A stretch of DNA of 64,000 nt from the NCBI GenBank assembly GCA_049603835.1, contig JBMYSZ010000008.1:61054-125053 (forward strand). The letters are read 5' to 3'. The notes beneath the pieces are model-generated. The model worked only from the letters and a program-made list of their open reading frames with translations, made no database searches and was not told the DNA's origin. Every line of letters begins with the position of its first letter. Position 1 is the first letter of the stretch. This DNA comes from Mangrovicoccus sp049603835 (GTDB lineage: Bacteria > Pseudomonadota > Alphaproteobacteria > Rhodobacterales > Rhodobacteraceae). Of the stretch, positions 25,773 through 34,285 are shown piece after piece. The position numbers and the translations under genes were made by a program.

Positions 25773-26570
25773 ATGCTTCCCATTCGCGATCATAACCCAA
25801 CGCGCCGAATAGCCTTTGTTAATATCGCGCTGATCCTGACGAATATCGCGATTTTCGTCAGCTATTTGCCCTATTTTCAGAATCCTCGCCTCTTGAATGC
25901 GTTTTTCGATGCTTATGCGATTGTGCCGGTCGAAATCATTCAGGGCCAAGATCTGATCACGCTGCTCTCCTCCATGTTTCTTCATGGGGGCTGGATGCAT
26001 CTATTGGGGAATATGCTGTTTTTATGGGTCTTTGGCGATAATCTCGAAGAGCAGCTGGGCCATATGGGCTATCTGATCTTCTATCTGGCTTGCGGTGTCG
26101 GCGCTGGTGTGGCCCAAATCGCGGCGGATCCTTTTTCACAAATTCCGCTGGTGGGCGCTTCTGGCGCGATTGCTGGGGTGATGGGCGCTTATTTGCTGCT
26201 CTTTCCCAAGGCGCGGGTGGATGTGCTATTTTTCCTGATCATCCTGCCGGTTCGGGCCTGGATTGTTCTGGGCCTGTGGTTCGGCATGCAGCTTTTCAAT
26301 GGCTTAGGCCAGGCGCCTGGGACTGGTGGCGTTGCCTATTGGGCTCATGCGGGGGGCTTTATTGTTGGCGCGGTTTTGATCCTGCCGACATTTATCAAAC
26401 TGGGCGGTCCTGGCTTTTGGGCGCGCAGCCATGGTCACCCGCAACATGCGGAAACCCGTTATAAATATGTGCCAAGCTCGCTGCCGAGAACACGGGGCCG
26501 CCCTGCTGGCAGCCGCCCACAATGGAGCAGCGTGCCGAAAACCCGTGGCCGCGCGCGCGGCTCGCGCTAG
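25773..26570 (+). CDS. Rhomboid family intramembrane serine protease
   Basis: Protein of 265 residues with six or seven membrane segments. Rhomboid signatures: the L1 loop region FLHGGWMHLLGNMLFLWVFG, catalytic Ser in GASGAIAGVMG (near 132), and catalytic His in WAHAGGFIVG (near 193). The C-terminal 50 residues are basic and proline-rich (PRTRGRPAGSRP) and cytoplasmic. The start is the ATG preceded by AGGTCAGGG. The stop shares CTAG with convergent suhB. Confidence 0.93.
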   Translation: MLPIRDHNPTRRIAFVNIALILTNIAIFVSYLPYFQNPRLLNAFFDAYAIVPVEIIQGQDLITLLSSMFLHGGWMHLLGNMLFLWVFGDNLEEQLGHMGYLIFYLACGVGAGVAQIAADPFSQIPLVGASGAIAGVMGAYLLLFPKARVDVLFFLIILPVRAWIVLGLWFGMQLFNGLGQAPGTGGVAYWAHAGGFIVGAVLILPTFIKLGGPGFWARSHGHPQHAETRYKYVPSSLPRTRGRPAGSRPQWSSVPKTRGRARGSR

Positions 26571-27361
26571 TCGCGATTGCGGATAACCGCTGCGAATTTT
26601 TCAAATAGCGGCTCATTACAGGCGATCAGACCGCCGGTTTCCAAGATGCTTTCGCCTTTGAGCACAGGTTCCACCAGGCCGCCAGCTTCACGCACGATCA
26701 CCAGGCCCGCCGCCACATCCCAAGGTTTCAGGCCGCGTTCCCAGTATCCTTCATAGCGGCCCGCCGCCACATAAGCCAAATCCAGTGCCGCAGCGCCCCA
26801 GCGGCGCACACCAGCACATTGTGGCATGAGATCTGCCAGATCCTTCAATGTTGCAGGCAGATATTTGCGCCCGCCAAAGGGAACACCAGTGGCAAAAATC
26901 GATTCAATCATCGCAGAGCGATTGGATACACGCAGACGCTGGCTATTCATCCAAGCGCCGCCGCCCTTCTCGGCGAAATACATTTCGTCTTTGGCGGCAT
27001 CAAAAACCACGCCAGACACGATTTCGCCCTTATGCTCCAGCGCGATAGACACCGCCCAATGGGGCAAACCATGCAGGAAATTCGTGGTCCCATCCAGCGG
27101 GTCCACAATCCAACGGCGGGTTGGGTCATCGCCGGGGATCTCTGCGCCGGATTCTTCGCCCAGCCAGCCATAGCTTGGACGCGCGCCCATCAGCTCGTTT
27201 TTCAGGATCTCTTCGGCGGCAATATCGGCACGGCTGACAAAATCCCCCGCGGATTTCGACGAAACCTGCAGATTTTCCACCTCGCGGAAATCTTTGACCA
27301 AGGACCGGCCCGCAGCACGAGCCGCTTTCATCATGATGTTTAGGTTTGCGCTGCCTTGCAT
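26567..27361 (-). CDS. suhB: Inositol monophosphatase family protein SuhB
   Basis: Magnesium-dependent phosphatase of 264 residues. Seen: GEESG (metal ligand Glu, near 70), the hallmark IVDPLDGTTNF near 84-94, and LKPWDVAAGLVIVREAGG near 210. Relatives hydrolyse inositol-1-phosphate, and the E. coli form also joins rRNA antitermination complexes. It is convergent with the rhomboid gene with overlapping stops. Confidence 0.94.
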   Translation of the reverse strand: MQGSANLNIMMKAARAAGRSLVKDFREVENLQVSSKSAGDFVSRADIAAEEILKNELMGARPSYGWLGEESGAEIPGDDPTRRWIVDPLDGTTNFLHGLPHWAVSIALEHKGEIVSGVVFDAAKDEMYFAEKGGGAWMNSQRLRVSNRSAMIESIFATGVPFGGRKYLPATLKDLADLMPQCAGVRRWGAAALDLAYVAAGRYEGYWERGLKPWDVAAGLVIVREAGGLVEPVLKGESILETGGLIACNEPLFEKFAAVIRNRD

Positions 27362-27431
27362 GTTACCGCCCTCTACTTGTCGCAGCGGGGCCTACACGGC
27401 TCGGGGCATTGCGGCAAGCTAGAAACTCGCG

Positions 27432-28034
27432 TCAAGCAGCCTGAGCCTTGCCAAGATTTTCGACTTCTTGCGCCAAATCTTCGGACAAAGCCCGTAAAAT
27501 ATCCCAGTCCTGGCAGCGCTGCGCAAAAACATTCAGCCCGAAAACCTTTGCCTGATATTGCCGCGCCAGTCGTATCGCATCCGCATCTGCTGGCAATTGC
27601 CCGTCTAGCTTTGCCTGTTCAAAAGCCTGAGCGAAATAAGCCTCGGCCCCTTGCAGGAAATCCCGCGCCGCATCCCCGGCCTTGGTGTCGTCATCGGTCA
27701 TTTCCAAAACCGTTTTCGCCAGCATACAGGCGGGTTCGGGATTATCCGTGCAGGCAGAGGCCACTTGCGCCCGAACATATTCCGCAAGCCCGGCCAAAGG
27801 CGTGGTGGCGGCCTGCATGATCCCGCCGATTTTATCAGTCGTCGCCTGCACATAAAGCGCCATGGCCGCGATAAAGAGATCCTCTTTGCTCTTGAAGGCC
27901 GCATAGATACTGCCCGGCCGCATATCCAAGGCGTTTTCCAGATCCTTCAACGAGGTCGCGTGATAGCCCTTGCGCCAGAATAGCTGCATCGCGGCCTCAA
28001 GCGCCTTTTCGCGTTTTTGCTGTGCTTTGCTCAT
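27432..28034 (-). CDS. TetR family repressor
   Basis: Regulator of 200 residues. The N-terminal HTH is at about 8-55 (EAAMQLFWRKGYHATSLKDL, GSIYAAFKSKEDLF), followed by a ligand-binding helical domain with Cys82/Cys90-type residues (ASACTDNPEPACML). It is divergent from the AhpD-like gene, with palindromic TGAG/CTCA half-sites in between, so it most likely represses that gene and itself. Ligand unknown. Confidence 0.9.
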   Translation of the reverse strand: MSKAQQKREKALEAAMQLFWRKGYHATSLKDLENALDMRPGSIYAAFKSKEDLFIAAMALYVQATTDKIGGIMQAATTPLAGLAEYVRAQVASACTDNPEPACMLAKTVLEMTDDDTKAGDAARDFLQGAEAYFAQAFEQAKLDGQLPADADAIRLARQYQAKVFGLNVFAQRCQDWDILRALSEDLAQEVENLGKAQAA

Positions 28035-28085
28035 ATCCTAGATGTAGCCCGATTTTCCGTTTCCGCAAAGATAATTGCGAAAAAC

Positions 28086-28126
28086 TGAGCGATCACTCAA
28101 GCGTTACTTGAGCATTCACTCAAGCG
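28086..28126. promoter_or_regulatory. Putative TetR operator cluster
   Basis: Three overlapping palindromes lie in the divergent intergenic region: TGAGCGATCACTCA (28086-28099), CTCAAG-N5-CTTGAG (28096-28112) and CTTGAG-N6-CTCAAG (28107-28124). The ten-base direct repeat CACTCAAGCG occurs twice, 23 bases apart. This is typical of TetR-family sites covering both promoters. Confidence 0.65.
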
Positions 28127-28195
28127 TGGCAAGTTATGGCTCATCCGGGCCCAACCGGTTGCTCTATTCTCGCTTGCCTTAAAAAGGATGCCTCA

Positions 28196-28750
28196 ATGCC
28201 TGACTTCACCTTTTACGATCTCGATACCGCACCCGAAGCTTCTAAGCCGCTTTTGCAGAATTCCTTGAAAAGCTTTGGCATGGTGCCCGGCCTGCATCAG
28301 GCCTTTGCCATTTCGCCGGAAACCTTAGAGGCTTATCAAACCCTGCATACACTATTCCAGAAAACCAGCTTCAATGCCGAAGAACTGACCGTGGTCTGGC
28401 AAAGCATCAATGTGGAACATGGCTGCCATTACTGTGTTCCGGCCCATGCGGGCATCGCGGCGATGATGAAAATTGACCCGGCCATCACAGACGCATTGCG
28501 CAAAAACACGCCGCTGGCAGATCCAAAACTGGAAGCCCTGCGCAAATTCACCCTGATCATGCTGCGCAATCGCGGTATGGTGGAAGATACGGATATCGAA
28601 GCGTTTTACGCCGCCGGCTATGGCCAGAAACAAGTGATCGAAATCATCCTAGGCTTGGCTCAGAAAGTGATGAGCAACTACACCAACCATATCGCGAAAA
28701 CCCCTGTCGATCCGGCATTCGAAAAATTCGTCGAACCGGAAATGGCTTAA
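28196..28750 (+). CDS. AhpD/carboxymuconolactone decarboxylase-family protein
   Basis: Helical protein of 184 residues with the redox motif CHYC in EHGCHYCVPAHAG near residue 80, as in AhpD-like peroxidase partners. The ATG is preceded by AAAAAGG; a frame extending 20 codons upstream crosses the operator region. It is divergently paired with the TetR gene, which suggests induction by an electrophile or oxidant. The end overlaps the metR stop on TTAA. Confidence 0.88.
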   Translation: MPDFTFYDLDTAPEASKPLLQNSLKSFGMVPGLHQAFAISPETLEAYQTLHTLFQKTSFNAEELTVVWQSINVEHGCHYCVPAHAGIAAMMKIDPAITDALRKNTPLADPKLEALRKFTLIMLRNRGMVEDTDIEAFYAAGYGQKQVIEIILGLAQKVMSNYTNHIAKTPVDPAFEKFVEPEMA

Positions 28751-29670
28751 GCATTAGGGTCATCTCGTCCGCGCTGCAGCTTAATCGGCTCAGTGCGGGC
28801 GAGCCGCAGCACATGGGCCATATAGGGGCGGTCCAGCTCGTCACTGCGCACCGCCGCATAAAGCCGCCGGGTCATCCCAGTTTTGGTCAAGGGGCGGGTC
28901 ACATAGTCGGAATTATAGCGCACCTCGCGCACCACCCAGTCGGGCAAAACCGCCACCCCGCGATTGGACGCCACAAGCAACAAGATCACGGCAGTCAGCT
29001 CAACCTGACGCAAAGCGCGCGGCTCCACCCCTGCGGGCAAAAGCAGCTGGCTGAACACATCCAGGCGCGAGCGCTCCACCGGATAGGTGATCAGAGTTTC
29101 TCCGCGAAAATCCTCGGCCGAAATGAAATCGCGCTGCGCTAGGGGATTTTGGCTAGAGGCCACAAAAACCGGCTCATAATCGAATAGCGGCGAAAAGGTC
29201 ACGCCGGGCAGATCCTCGGGATCTGAGGACACGACCAGATCCACCTCTTCGCGCTGCAAAGCCGGCAGCGCCCCAAAAGACAGCCCCGGCCGAATATCTA
29301 CATCCACATCAGGCCAGGCCTTGCGGAATTGTTCGAGCACCGGGAAAAGCCATTCAAAACAGGCATGGCATTCAATCGCGATATGCAGCCGCCCGGATTT
29401 CCCCGCCAAAAGCCCGCGAAATTCCTCTTCCAGCGCGGCGACCTCTGGCAAAATCTTTTCCGCTAAGCGCAACAGCTTCTGCCCCGCCGGAGAAAGCCGC
29501 ATAGGCTTGGCCCGCCGCACGAAAAGCTCCATCCCCACCTGCGCCTCTAGCCCCTTGATTTGGTGGGACAAGGCCGATTGGGTCACATTCAAAAGATCCG
29601 CCGCCCGCGCCAAGCCACCCGCATCATGAATGGCTTTGATCGATTTTAAATGGCGAAATTCGAGATGCAT
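28747..29670 (-). CDS. metR: LysR-type regulator MetR
   Basis: LysR regulator of 307 residues. N-terminal HTH at 1-62 (EFRHLKSIKAIHDAGGLARAA, TQSALSHQIKGLE), followed by a periplasmic-binding-like effector domain. It is divergent from metF with 95 bases between, the standard metR-metF layout, and an ATGAG-N5-TTCAT palindrome lies between them. MetR uses homocysteine as co-inducer and activates methionine genes. It probably also acts on the homocysteine methyltransferase gene at 7.3 kb, which has a matching site. Confidence 0.9.
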   Translation of the reverse strand: MHLEFRHLKSIKAIHDAGGLARAADLLNVTQSALSHQIKGLEAQVGMELFVRRAKPMRLSPAGQKLLRLAEKILPEVAALEEEFRGLLAGKSGRLHIAIECHACFEWLFPVLEQFRKAWPDVDVDIRPGLSFGALPALQREEVDLVVSSDPEDLPGVTFSPLFDYEPVFVASSQNPLAQRDFISAEDFRGETLITYPVERSRLDVFSQLLLPAGVEPRALRQVELTAVILLLVASNRGVAVLPDWVVREVRYNSDYVTRPLTKTGMTRRLYAAVRSDELDRPYMAHVLRLARTEPIKLQRGRDDPNA

Positions 29671-29702
29671 TATCGATATGCCTCATGTTGATCTTCGATA
29701 TT

Positions 29703-29717
29703 ATGAGTTTGTTTCAT
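29703..29717. promoter_or_regulatory. Putative MetR operator between metR and metF
   Basis: ATGAG-TTTGT-TTCAT, an imperfect palindrome of the MetR type (one arm mismatch), centred in the 95-base divergent region. It resembles the perfect site at 7278-7292. Confidence 0.55.
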
Positions 29718-29765
29718 GCGACTGTCTATGGCATAAGGCCCGAAATCAAATGCTGAGAGGACATT

Positions 29766-30626
29766 ATGGCGCCCCGGATCTCTTTTGAGTTCTTCCCCCC
29801 GAAATCGCTGCAGGCGAGCTTTAGGCTTTGGGACACGGTGCGCGCGCTTGCGCCCTTAGCACCGGATTTTGTGTCTGTGACCTATGGCGCGGGCGGAACC
29901 ACCCGCAAACTGACCCATGAAGCCGTGGCGACGATCCACAAAAATTACGGGCTGAATGTGGCGGCGCATTTGACTTGCGTCGATGCCAGCCGGGAAGAAA
30001 CCCTTGAGATCGCCGAAAGTTATGCCGAAGTTGGCGTGCGTGAAATCGTGGCGCTGCGCGGTGACCCGCCCCAAGGTGCCGATAAATTCACCCCCCATCC
30101 CGATGGGTTCAAAGACAGCTGCGAGCTGATCGAAGCTTTGGCCGCGACCGGGAAATTCAAGCTCTATGTCGGGGCCTATCCCGACCCGCATCCCGAGGCC
30201 ACCAGCCCCACCTCTGACGTGGAATGGCTAAAGCGCAAATTCGAAGCGGGCGCCGATGCGGCAATCACCCAGTTCTTCTTCGAGGCCGACACCTATTTCC
30301 GCTTCCGCGATGCCTGCGCTAAGGCGTGCATTGATAAGCCGATCATTCCGGGCATTTTGCCGATTGAAAACTGGTCGGGTGTCAAGAAATTCGCCACGCG
30401 CTGCGGCACGCCTGTGCCCGAGCATATGGACCGCGCCTTTACCGAGGCCGGGGCCGATGGCGAAGAGGCGCTGTCGAAAAAGCTATGCATCGAGATGTGC
30501 GAAGCGATCATGGCCGAGGGCGTTGATCAGTTGCATTTTTACACGCTGAACAAGCCGCATCTTAGCCGTGATATCTGCACCGAACTTGGGGTGCAGCCGC
30601 GTGCCTCAGATGAAAAGGTAGCCTAA
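29766..30626 (+). CDS. metF: Methylenetetrahydrofolate reductase MetF
   Basis: FAD-dependent enzyme of 286 residues that makes 5-methyl-THF for methionine synthesis. Seen: ISFEFFPPKS with the catalytic Glu (residues 5-14), VSVTYGAGGTTR, AHLTCVD, IVALRGDPP, AITQFFFEAD and LHFYTLNKP at the end. GAGAGGAC precedes the ATG. It is divergent from metR and supplies the methyl donor for the split methionine synthase. Confidence 0.97.
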   Translation: MAPRISFEFFPPKSLQASFRLWDTVRALAPLAPDFVSVTYGAGGTTRKLTHEAVATIHKNYGLNVAAHLTCVDASREETLEIAESYAEVGVREIVALRGDPPQGADKFTPHPDGFKDSCELIEALAATGKFKLYVGAYPDPHPEATSPTSDVEWLKRKFEAGADAAITQFFFEADTYFRFRDACAKACIDKPIIPGILPIENWSGVKKFATRCGTPVPEHMDRAFTEAGADGEEALSKKLCIEMCEAIMAEGVDQLHFYTLNKPHLSRDICTELGVQPRASDEKVA

Positions 30627-30653
30627 GGGCAGCCTCGCTGATATGGGCGGGGC

Positions 30654-31139
30654 ATGGCTTATTTTACCGCAACCACCCGCGAAGATCTGCCCACGCGCGA
30701 GGATCTGTTTGATCGCTCGGGGCTAGAGTTTATTCAAGCAATGCTGGCCGGGGAAATATCCGGCCCGCCGATTGCTGCGCTGATGAATTACCGGATGATC
30801 GAGGCCGAAGCCGGGCGCTGCGTCTTCCAAGGCCAGCCGCAATTTGAACATTCCAATCCATTCGGCGCGCCGCATGGGGGCTGGTATGGCACGATCCTAG
30901 ACACTTGCATGGCCTGCGCGGTGCAAACCCTGATCCCCAAGGGCAGCTATTACACCACGCTGGAATATAAGGTGAATATCCTACGCCCGATCCCCAGCGG
31001 CACAGAGGTTTTGGCTGAAGGCATCAGTCAACATGGCGGGCGCTCTACCGGCGTGGCCCGTGGGGAGGTGCGTGGGCTGGAAGATGGCAAATTATACGCC
31101 ACCGGATCCACCACTTGTATCATTATGCAAAAACCGTGA
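30654..31139 (+). CDS. PaaI-type hotdog thioesterase
   Basis: Protein of 161 residues with the hotdog-fold segment NPFGAPHGGWYGTILDTCMACA (near 67-88) holding the catalytic Asn/His/Gly and Asp region typical of PaaI thioesterases. The second half, TTLEYKVNILRPIPSGTEVLAEG, is also standard. It follows metF by 27 bases and may share its transcript. Substrate acyl-CoA unknown. Confidence 0.88.
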   Translation: MAYFTATTREDLPTREDLFDRSGLEFIQAMLAGEISGPPIAALMNYRMIEAEAGRCVFQGQPQFEHSNPFGAPHGGWYGTILDTCMACAVQTLIPKGSYYTTLEYKVNILRPIPSGTEVLAEGISQHGGRSTGVARGEVRGLEDGKLYATGSTTCIIMQKP

Positions 31140-31206
31140 CCCGGTCCTGGGCTGAATACTCTGCTGATTGTTCTACTGTCTGCCCGGTGGTTACTCTCTG
31201 AGCTCT

Positions 31207-31230
31207 CGCGCGGATGTGATTTCCCGCGCG
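31207..31230 (+). promoter_or_regulatory. GC-rich leader hairpin before ThDP enzyme gene
   Basis: CGCGCGG and CCGCGCG form a perfect seven-pair stem with a ten-base loop, 70-93 bases upstream of the start. There is no T tract after it. It could be the end structure of the thioesterase transcript or part of a leader. Confidence 0.35.
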
Positions 31231-31299
31231 GACGGAGGGGTTTGACCCTGGGGCCCTGCTGTCTCAGAAGCGAAAGACCAAGAACCGATAGGAGCCGTC

Positions 31300-32913
31300 A
31301 TGTCCTCTTTGCGAGTTGCAGATATCATCGCGCAACGTCTTTACCAGGCTGGGGTGCGCTATGCTTTTGGCATGCCCGGTGGCGAGGTCCTGACCCTGAT
31401 TGATGCGCTGCGTAAAGCGGGGATCGAATTCATCTTGGTCAAACATGAAAATGCCGGGGGCTTCATGGCGGAGGGCGTCTATCACCGCACCGGCGCGCCG
31501 GCGGTTTTAGTGGCCACTTTGGGGCCTGGCGCTTTGAATGCGGTGAATGTGGTGGAAAATGCCCGGCAGGATCGGGTGCCGATGATTTTCCTAACCGGCT
31601 GTGTCGATGCGGATGAGGCGCAGACTTATACGCATCAGGTGCTGGATCAAGGCGCAGTGTTTCGCGAAGTGACTAAGGGCAGTTTTCGCGTCTCACCCGC
31701 GGCGGCGGGGGTGATCGCGGAGAAAGCAGTGCGACTGGCGATGCGCCCACGCCAAGGGCCGGTACATTTGGATTTGCCAATTTCAGTGGCAGATGCACCG
31801 GCAGAAGCTCTACCCCCTGCCCCGCCAAGCGATATGGCGGCCATGGCCACAGGCGAGACCTGGGACCAGGCGCGCCAATGGCTGACAGAGGCCAAGCGAC
31901 CGGTGATCATCGCGGGGCTTGATGTTTTGGCGGAAACCGGCGCGGCAAAGGCAGTGCAAGACTTTGCCCAAAGCCATCAGATCCCGGTGATCACCAGCTA
32001 TAAGGCCAAAGGCATATTGCCCGAAGATGCGGAATTAGCCTTGGGCGGCGCGGGTCTATCGCCTTTGGCTGATCGGCATTTACTGCCCTTTGTCGCGGCG
32101 GCAGATCTGATCCTAGCGGTAGGGTATGACCCGATTGAGATGCGCACGGGCTGGCGCAACCCCTGGGATCCAAGCCGCCAGCGGGTGATCGAAATTGCCC
32201 ATGAAGATAACAACCATTTCATGCATCACAGCTCGATCCAGATGGTGGGCAAGATATTGCCCACCCTACTCTGCTTGCAGGCGCAACCCATCGCGGAACC
32301 GGGTTGGAGCGGCGGCGAAGTTGCCAAGCTGAAAACCGCCCTGGCCCAGGCCTTTGCCGATGACGACAGCTGGGGGCCGCGCGCGGTGATCGAGGAATGC
32401 CGCAAAGCCATGCCGCGCGACACCCTGGCCACCGCCGATAGCGGCGCGCATCGCATTTTGCTAAGCCAGGCTTGGCCCTGCTATGAGCCGCGCGGTTTGA
32501 TGCAATCCTCGGGGCTGTGCACTATGGGCTGCGCTTTGCCCTTGGCCATGGGGGCAAAACTGGCCTCGCCGGACCGCCCGGTCATTGGCTTTATGGGCGA
32601 TGCGGGGTTTCTCATGGTCGCGGGCGAATTGGCCACTGCGGCCGAGCTGGGGCTGAAGCCGATTTTCGTGGTCTTTGTCGATGCCTCTTTAGCGCTCATC
32701 GAGCTAAAACAACGCCAAAGGCAATTGCCCAACACCGCCGTAAATTTCGCCCGCCATGATATTGCCGCTGTGGCCCGCGCCTTTGGCGGTGCCGGGCATT
32801 GCGTGCAGAGCCGCGATGAGCTGCGCGATGCCCTGACGGCCGCCCAATCCGCCGATAGCTTTACAGTGATCGCCGCCGAAATTGACCGGGGAGCATATGA
32901 TGGCCGGATCTAA
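31300..32913 (+). CDS. Acetolactate-synthase-like ThDP-dependent enzyme
   Basis: Thiamine-diphosphate enzyme of 537 residues with the three-domain IlvB fold. The PYR domain has YAFGMPGGEVLTLID and the activating Glu in LVKHENAGG (about 50). The central domain follows (RPVIIAGLDVL), then the PP domain with the metal motif GDAGFLM near 437. The downstream motif residue normally Asn reads Asp in FVFVDASLALIE. THQVLDQ matches acetolactate synthases rather than oxalyl-CoA decarboxylase. No regulatory subunit (IlvN) follows. Instead it overlaps a class III CoA-transferase gene by 17 bases, which suggests a catabolic 2-oxo or 2-hydroxy acid route. The exact reaction is not assignable. Confidence 0.8.
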   Translation: MSSLRVADIIAQRLYQAGVRYAFGMPGGEVLTLIDALRKAGIEFILVKHENAGGFMAEGVYHRTGAPAVLVATLGPGALNAVNVVENARQDRVPMIFLTGCVDADEAQTYTHQVLDQGAVFREVTKGSFRVSPAAAGVIAEKAVRLAMRPRQGPVHLDLPISVADAPAEALPPAPPSDMAAMATGETWDQARQWLTEAKRPVIIAGLDVLAETGAAKAVQDFAQSHQIPVITSYKAKGILPEDAELALGGAGLSPLADRHLLPFVAAADLILAVGYDPIEMRTGWRNPWDPSRQRVIEIAHEDNNHFMHHSSIQMVGKILPTLLCLQAQPIAEPGWSGGEVAKLKTALAQAFADDDSWGPRAVIEECRKAMPRDTLATADSGAHRILLSQAWPCYEPRGLMQSSGLCTMGCALPLAMGAKLASPDRPVIGFMGDAGFLMVAGELATAAELGLKPIFVVFVDASLALIELKQRQRQLPNTAVNFARHDIAAVARAFGGAGHCVQSRDELRDALTAAQSADSFTVIAAEIDRGAYDGRI

Positions 32914-34093
32914 AGGCGCATTAGACGGGGTCGTTATCCTGGACCTTAGCCGTATTCTCGCTGGGCCAACTTGCACCCAGCTCTTGGGTGATTTGGGCGC
33001 CACCGTGTGGAAAATCGAAAACCCCGATGGCGGCGATGATACGCGCAAATGGGGGCCGCCTTTTGTCAGCGACGCAGAAGGGCAGCCGACGGATCTGTCT
33101 TCGTATTTTCTATGCGCTAATCGCAATAAGCAGTCCATCAGCCTCGATATGCGCAGCGCCGAAGGGCAGAAAACCCTGGCCGCCCTCGCTGCCCGCGCGG
33201 ATATCGTGATCGAAAATTTCAAACCCGGCGGGCTGAAGAAATATGGGCTAGATCATGAAACCCTGCTCGCGCGGCATCCGGGGCTGGTCTATTGCTCGAT
33301 CTCTGGTTTTGGCCAAACCGGACCGAACCGCGACAAACCCGGCTATGACCTGATGGCCCAAGGCTATGGTGGGATCATGAGCCTCACCGGCCCGGTTGAG
33401 GGCCCGCCCATGAAGGTTGCGGTGGGCATCGCTGATGTCATGTGCGGAATGTATGCGACTGTGGGCATTTTGGCCGCGCTGCGTCATCGCGATAAAACCG
33501 GCGAAGGCCAGCATATCGACCTGGCTTTGGTGGATGCGCAAATGGCCTGGCTGATCAATGAGGGCACCAGCTATCTGACCACTGGTGAAGTGCCGCAGCG
33601 TCGCGGCAATGGTCACCCCAATATCGTCCCCTATGAAGTTTTCCCGGCCAAAGACGGCCATGTGATCATCGCAGTGGGCAATGACGCGCAATTCACCCGG
33701 TTTTGTGACGCTTTCGGGCTGGACCAGTTGCCCCAGGATCCGGCCTATGCGACCAATCCCATGCGCCTGAAAAACCGCGCCGACCTGATCGCGCGACTCA
33801 CGCCAGAGCTTTTGCGCCACCCAATGGCGGAAATTATTGCCCGGCTCGAAGCCCGCAAAGTGCCCGTGGGGCCAATCAATGACCTGCACCAGGTTTTCAC
33901 CTCGGACCAAGCCAAGGCGCGCGACATGGTGATCGAGGTCGAGGGCCCGTCTGGCCCCATGCGCCTTATCGGCAATCCGCTGAAACTGTCGAGAACGCCG
34001 GTGCGCTATAGCAAAGCGCCGCCGCGCGCCGGGCAAGACACTGAAACCGTGCTGACCCAGCAAGGGTTAAGCGCCGCAAAGCCGAAAACTTAG
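32897..34093 (+). CDS. Class III (CaiB/BaiF) CoA-transferase
   Basis: CoA-transferase of 398 residues. Seen: LSRILAGPTCTQLLGDLGA at 20-38, NRNKQSISLDMR, the catalytic Asp in KPGYDLMAQGYGG (near 163), GEGQHIDLALVDAQM, and NPLKLSRTPV at the end. The ATG (two in tandem) follows GGGGAG and lies inside the end of the ThDP gene, so translation is coupled. The donor and acceptor CoA pair is unknown. Together the two genes may activate an acid to its CoA ester and then cleave or decarboxylate it. Confidence 0.92.
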   Translation: MMAGSKGALDGVVILDLSRILAGPTCTQLLGDLGATVWKIENPDGGDDTRKWGPPFVSDAEGQPTDLSSYFLCANRNKQSISLDMRSAEGQKTLAALAARADIVIENFKPGGLKKYGLDHETLLARHPGLVYCSISGFGQTGPNRDKPGYDLMAQGYGGIMSLTGPVEGPPMKVAVGIADVMCGMYATVGILAALRHRDKTGEGQHIDLALVDAQMAWLINEGTSYLTTGEVPQRRGNGHPNIVPYEVFPAKDGHVIIAVGNDAQFTRFCDAFGLDQLPQDPAYATNPMRLKNRADLIARLTPELLRHPMAEIIARLEARKVPVGPINDLHQVFTSDQAKARDMVIEVEGPSGPMRLIGNPLKLSRTPVRYSKAPPRAGQDTETVLTQQGLSAAKPKT

Positions 34094-34285
34094 CGAAAAC
34101 TCGACACAAATGAACCGACCCGTGGCACAGCCTTGCCGCGGCAGAACCGGTTTGCCTGAAATTCAGCCATTTGCTTATGACATTAGCTCACGTCTGCGTG
34201 CCATTTGATTTCGGCCCGATGCCTGAGCCGCAAAATAAGGATAGGTTAACAAAAAGCGAGACGCCATGCAGAGGAAGCCCTGCCC

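Noticed and set aside
31300..34093. Oxalyl-CoA decarboxylase plus formyl-CoA transferase pair
   Set aside because: The transferase fits the general family, but the ThDP enzyme matches acetolactate-synthase-type motifs (THQVLDQ, PGGEVL) rather than oxalyl-CoA decarboxylase, so the specific call was not made.
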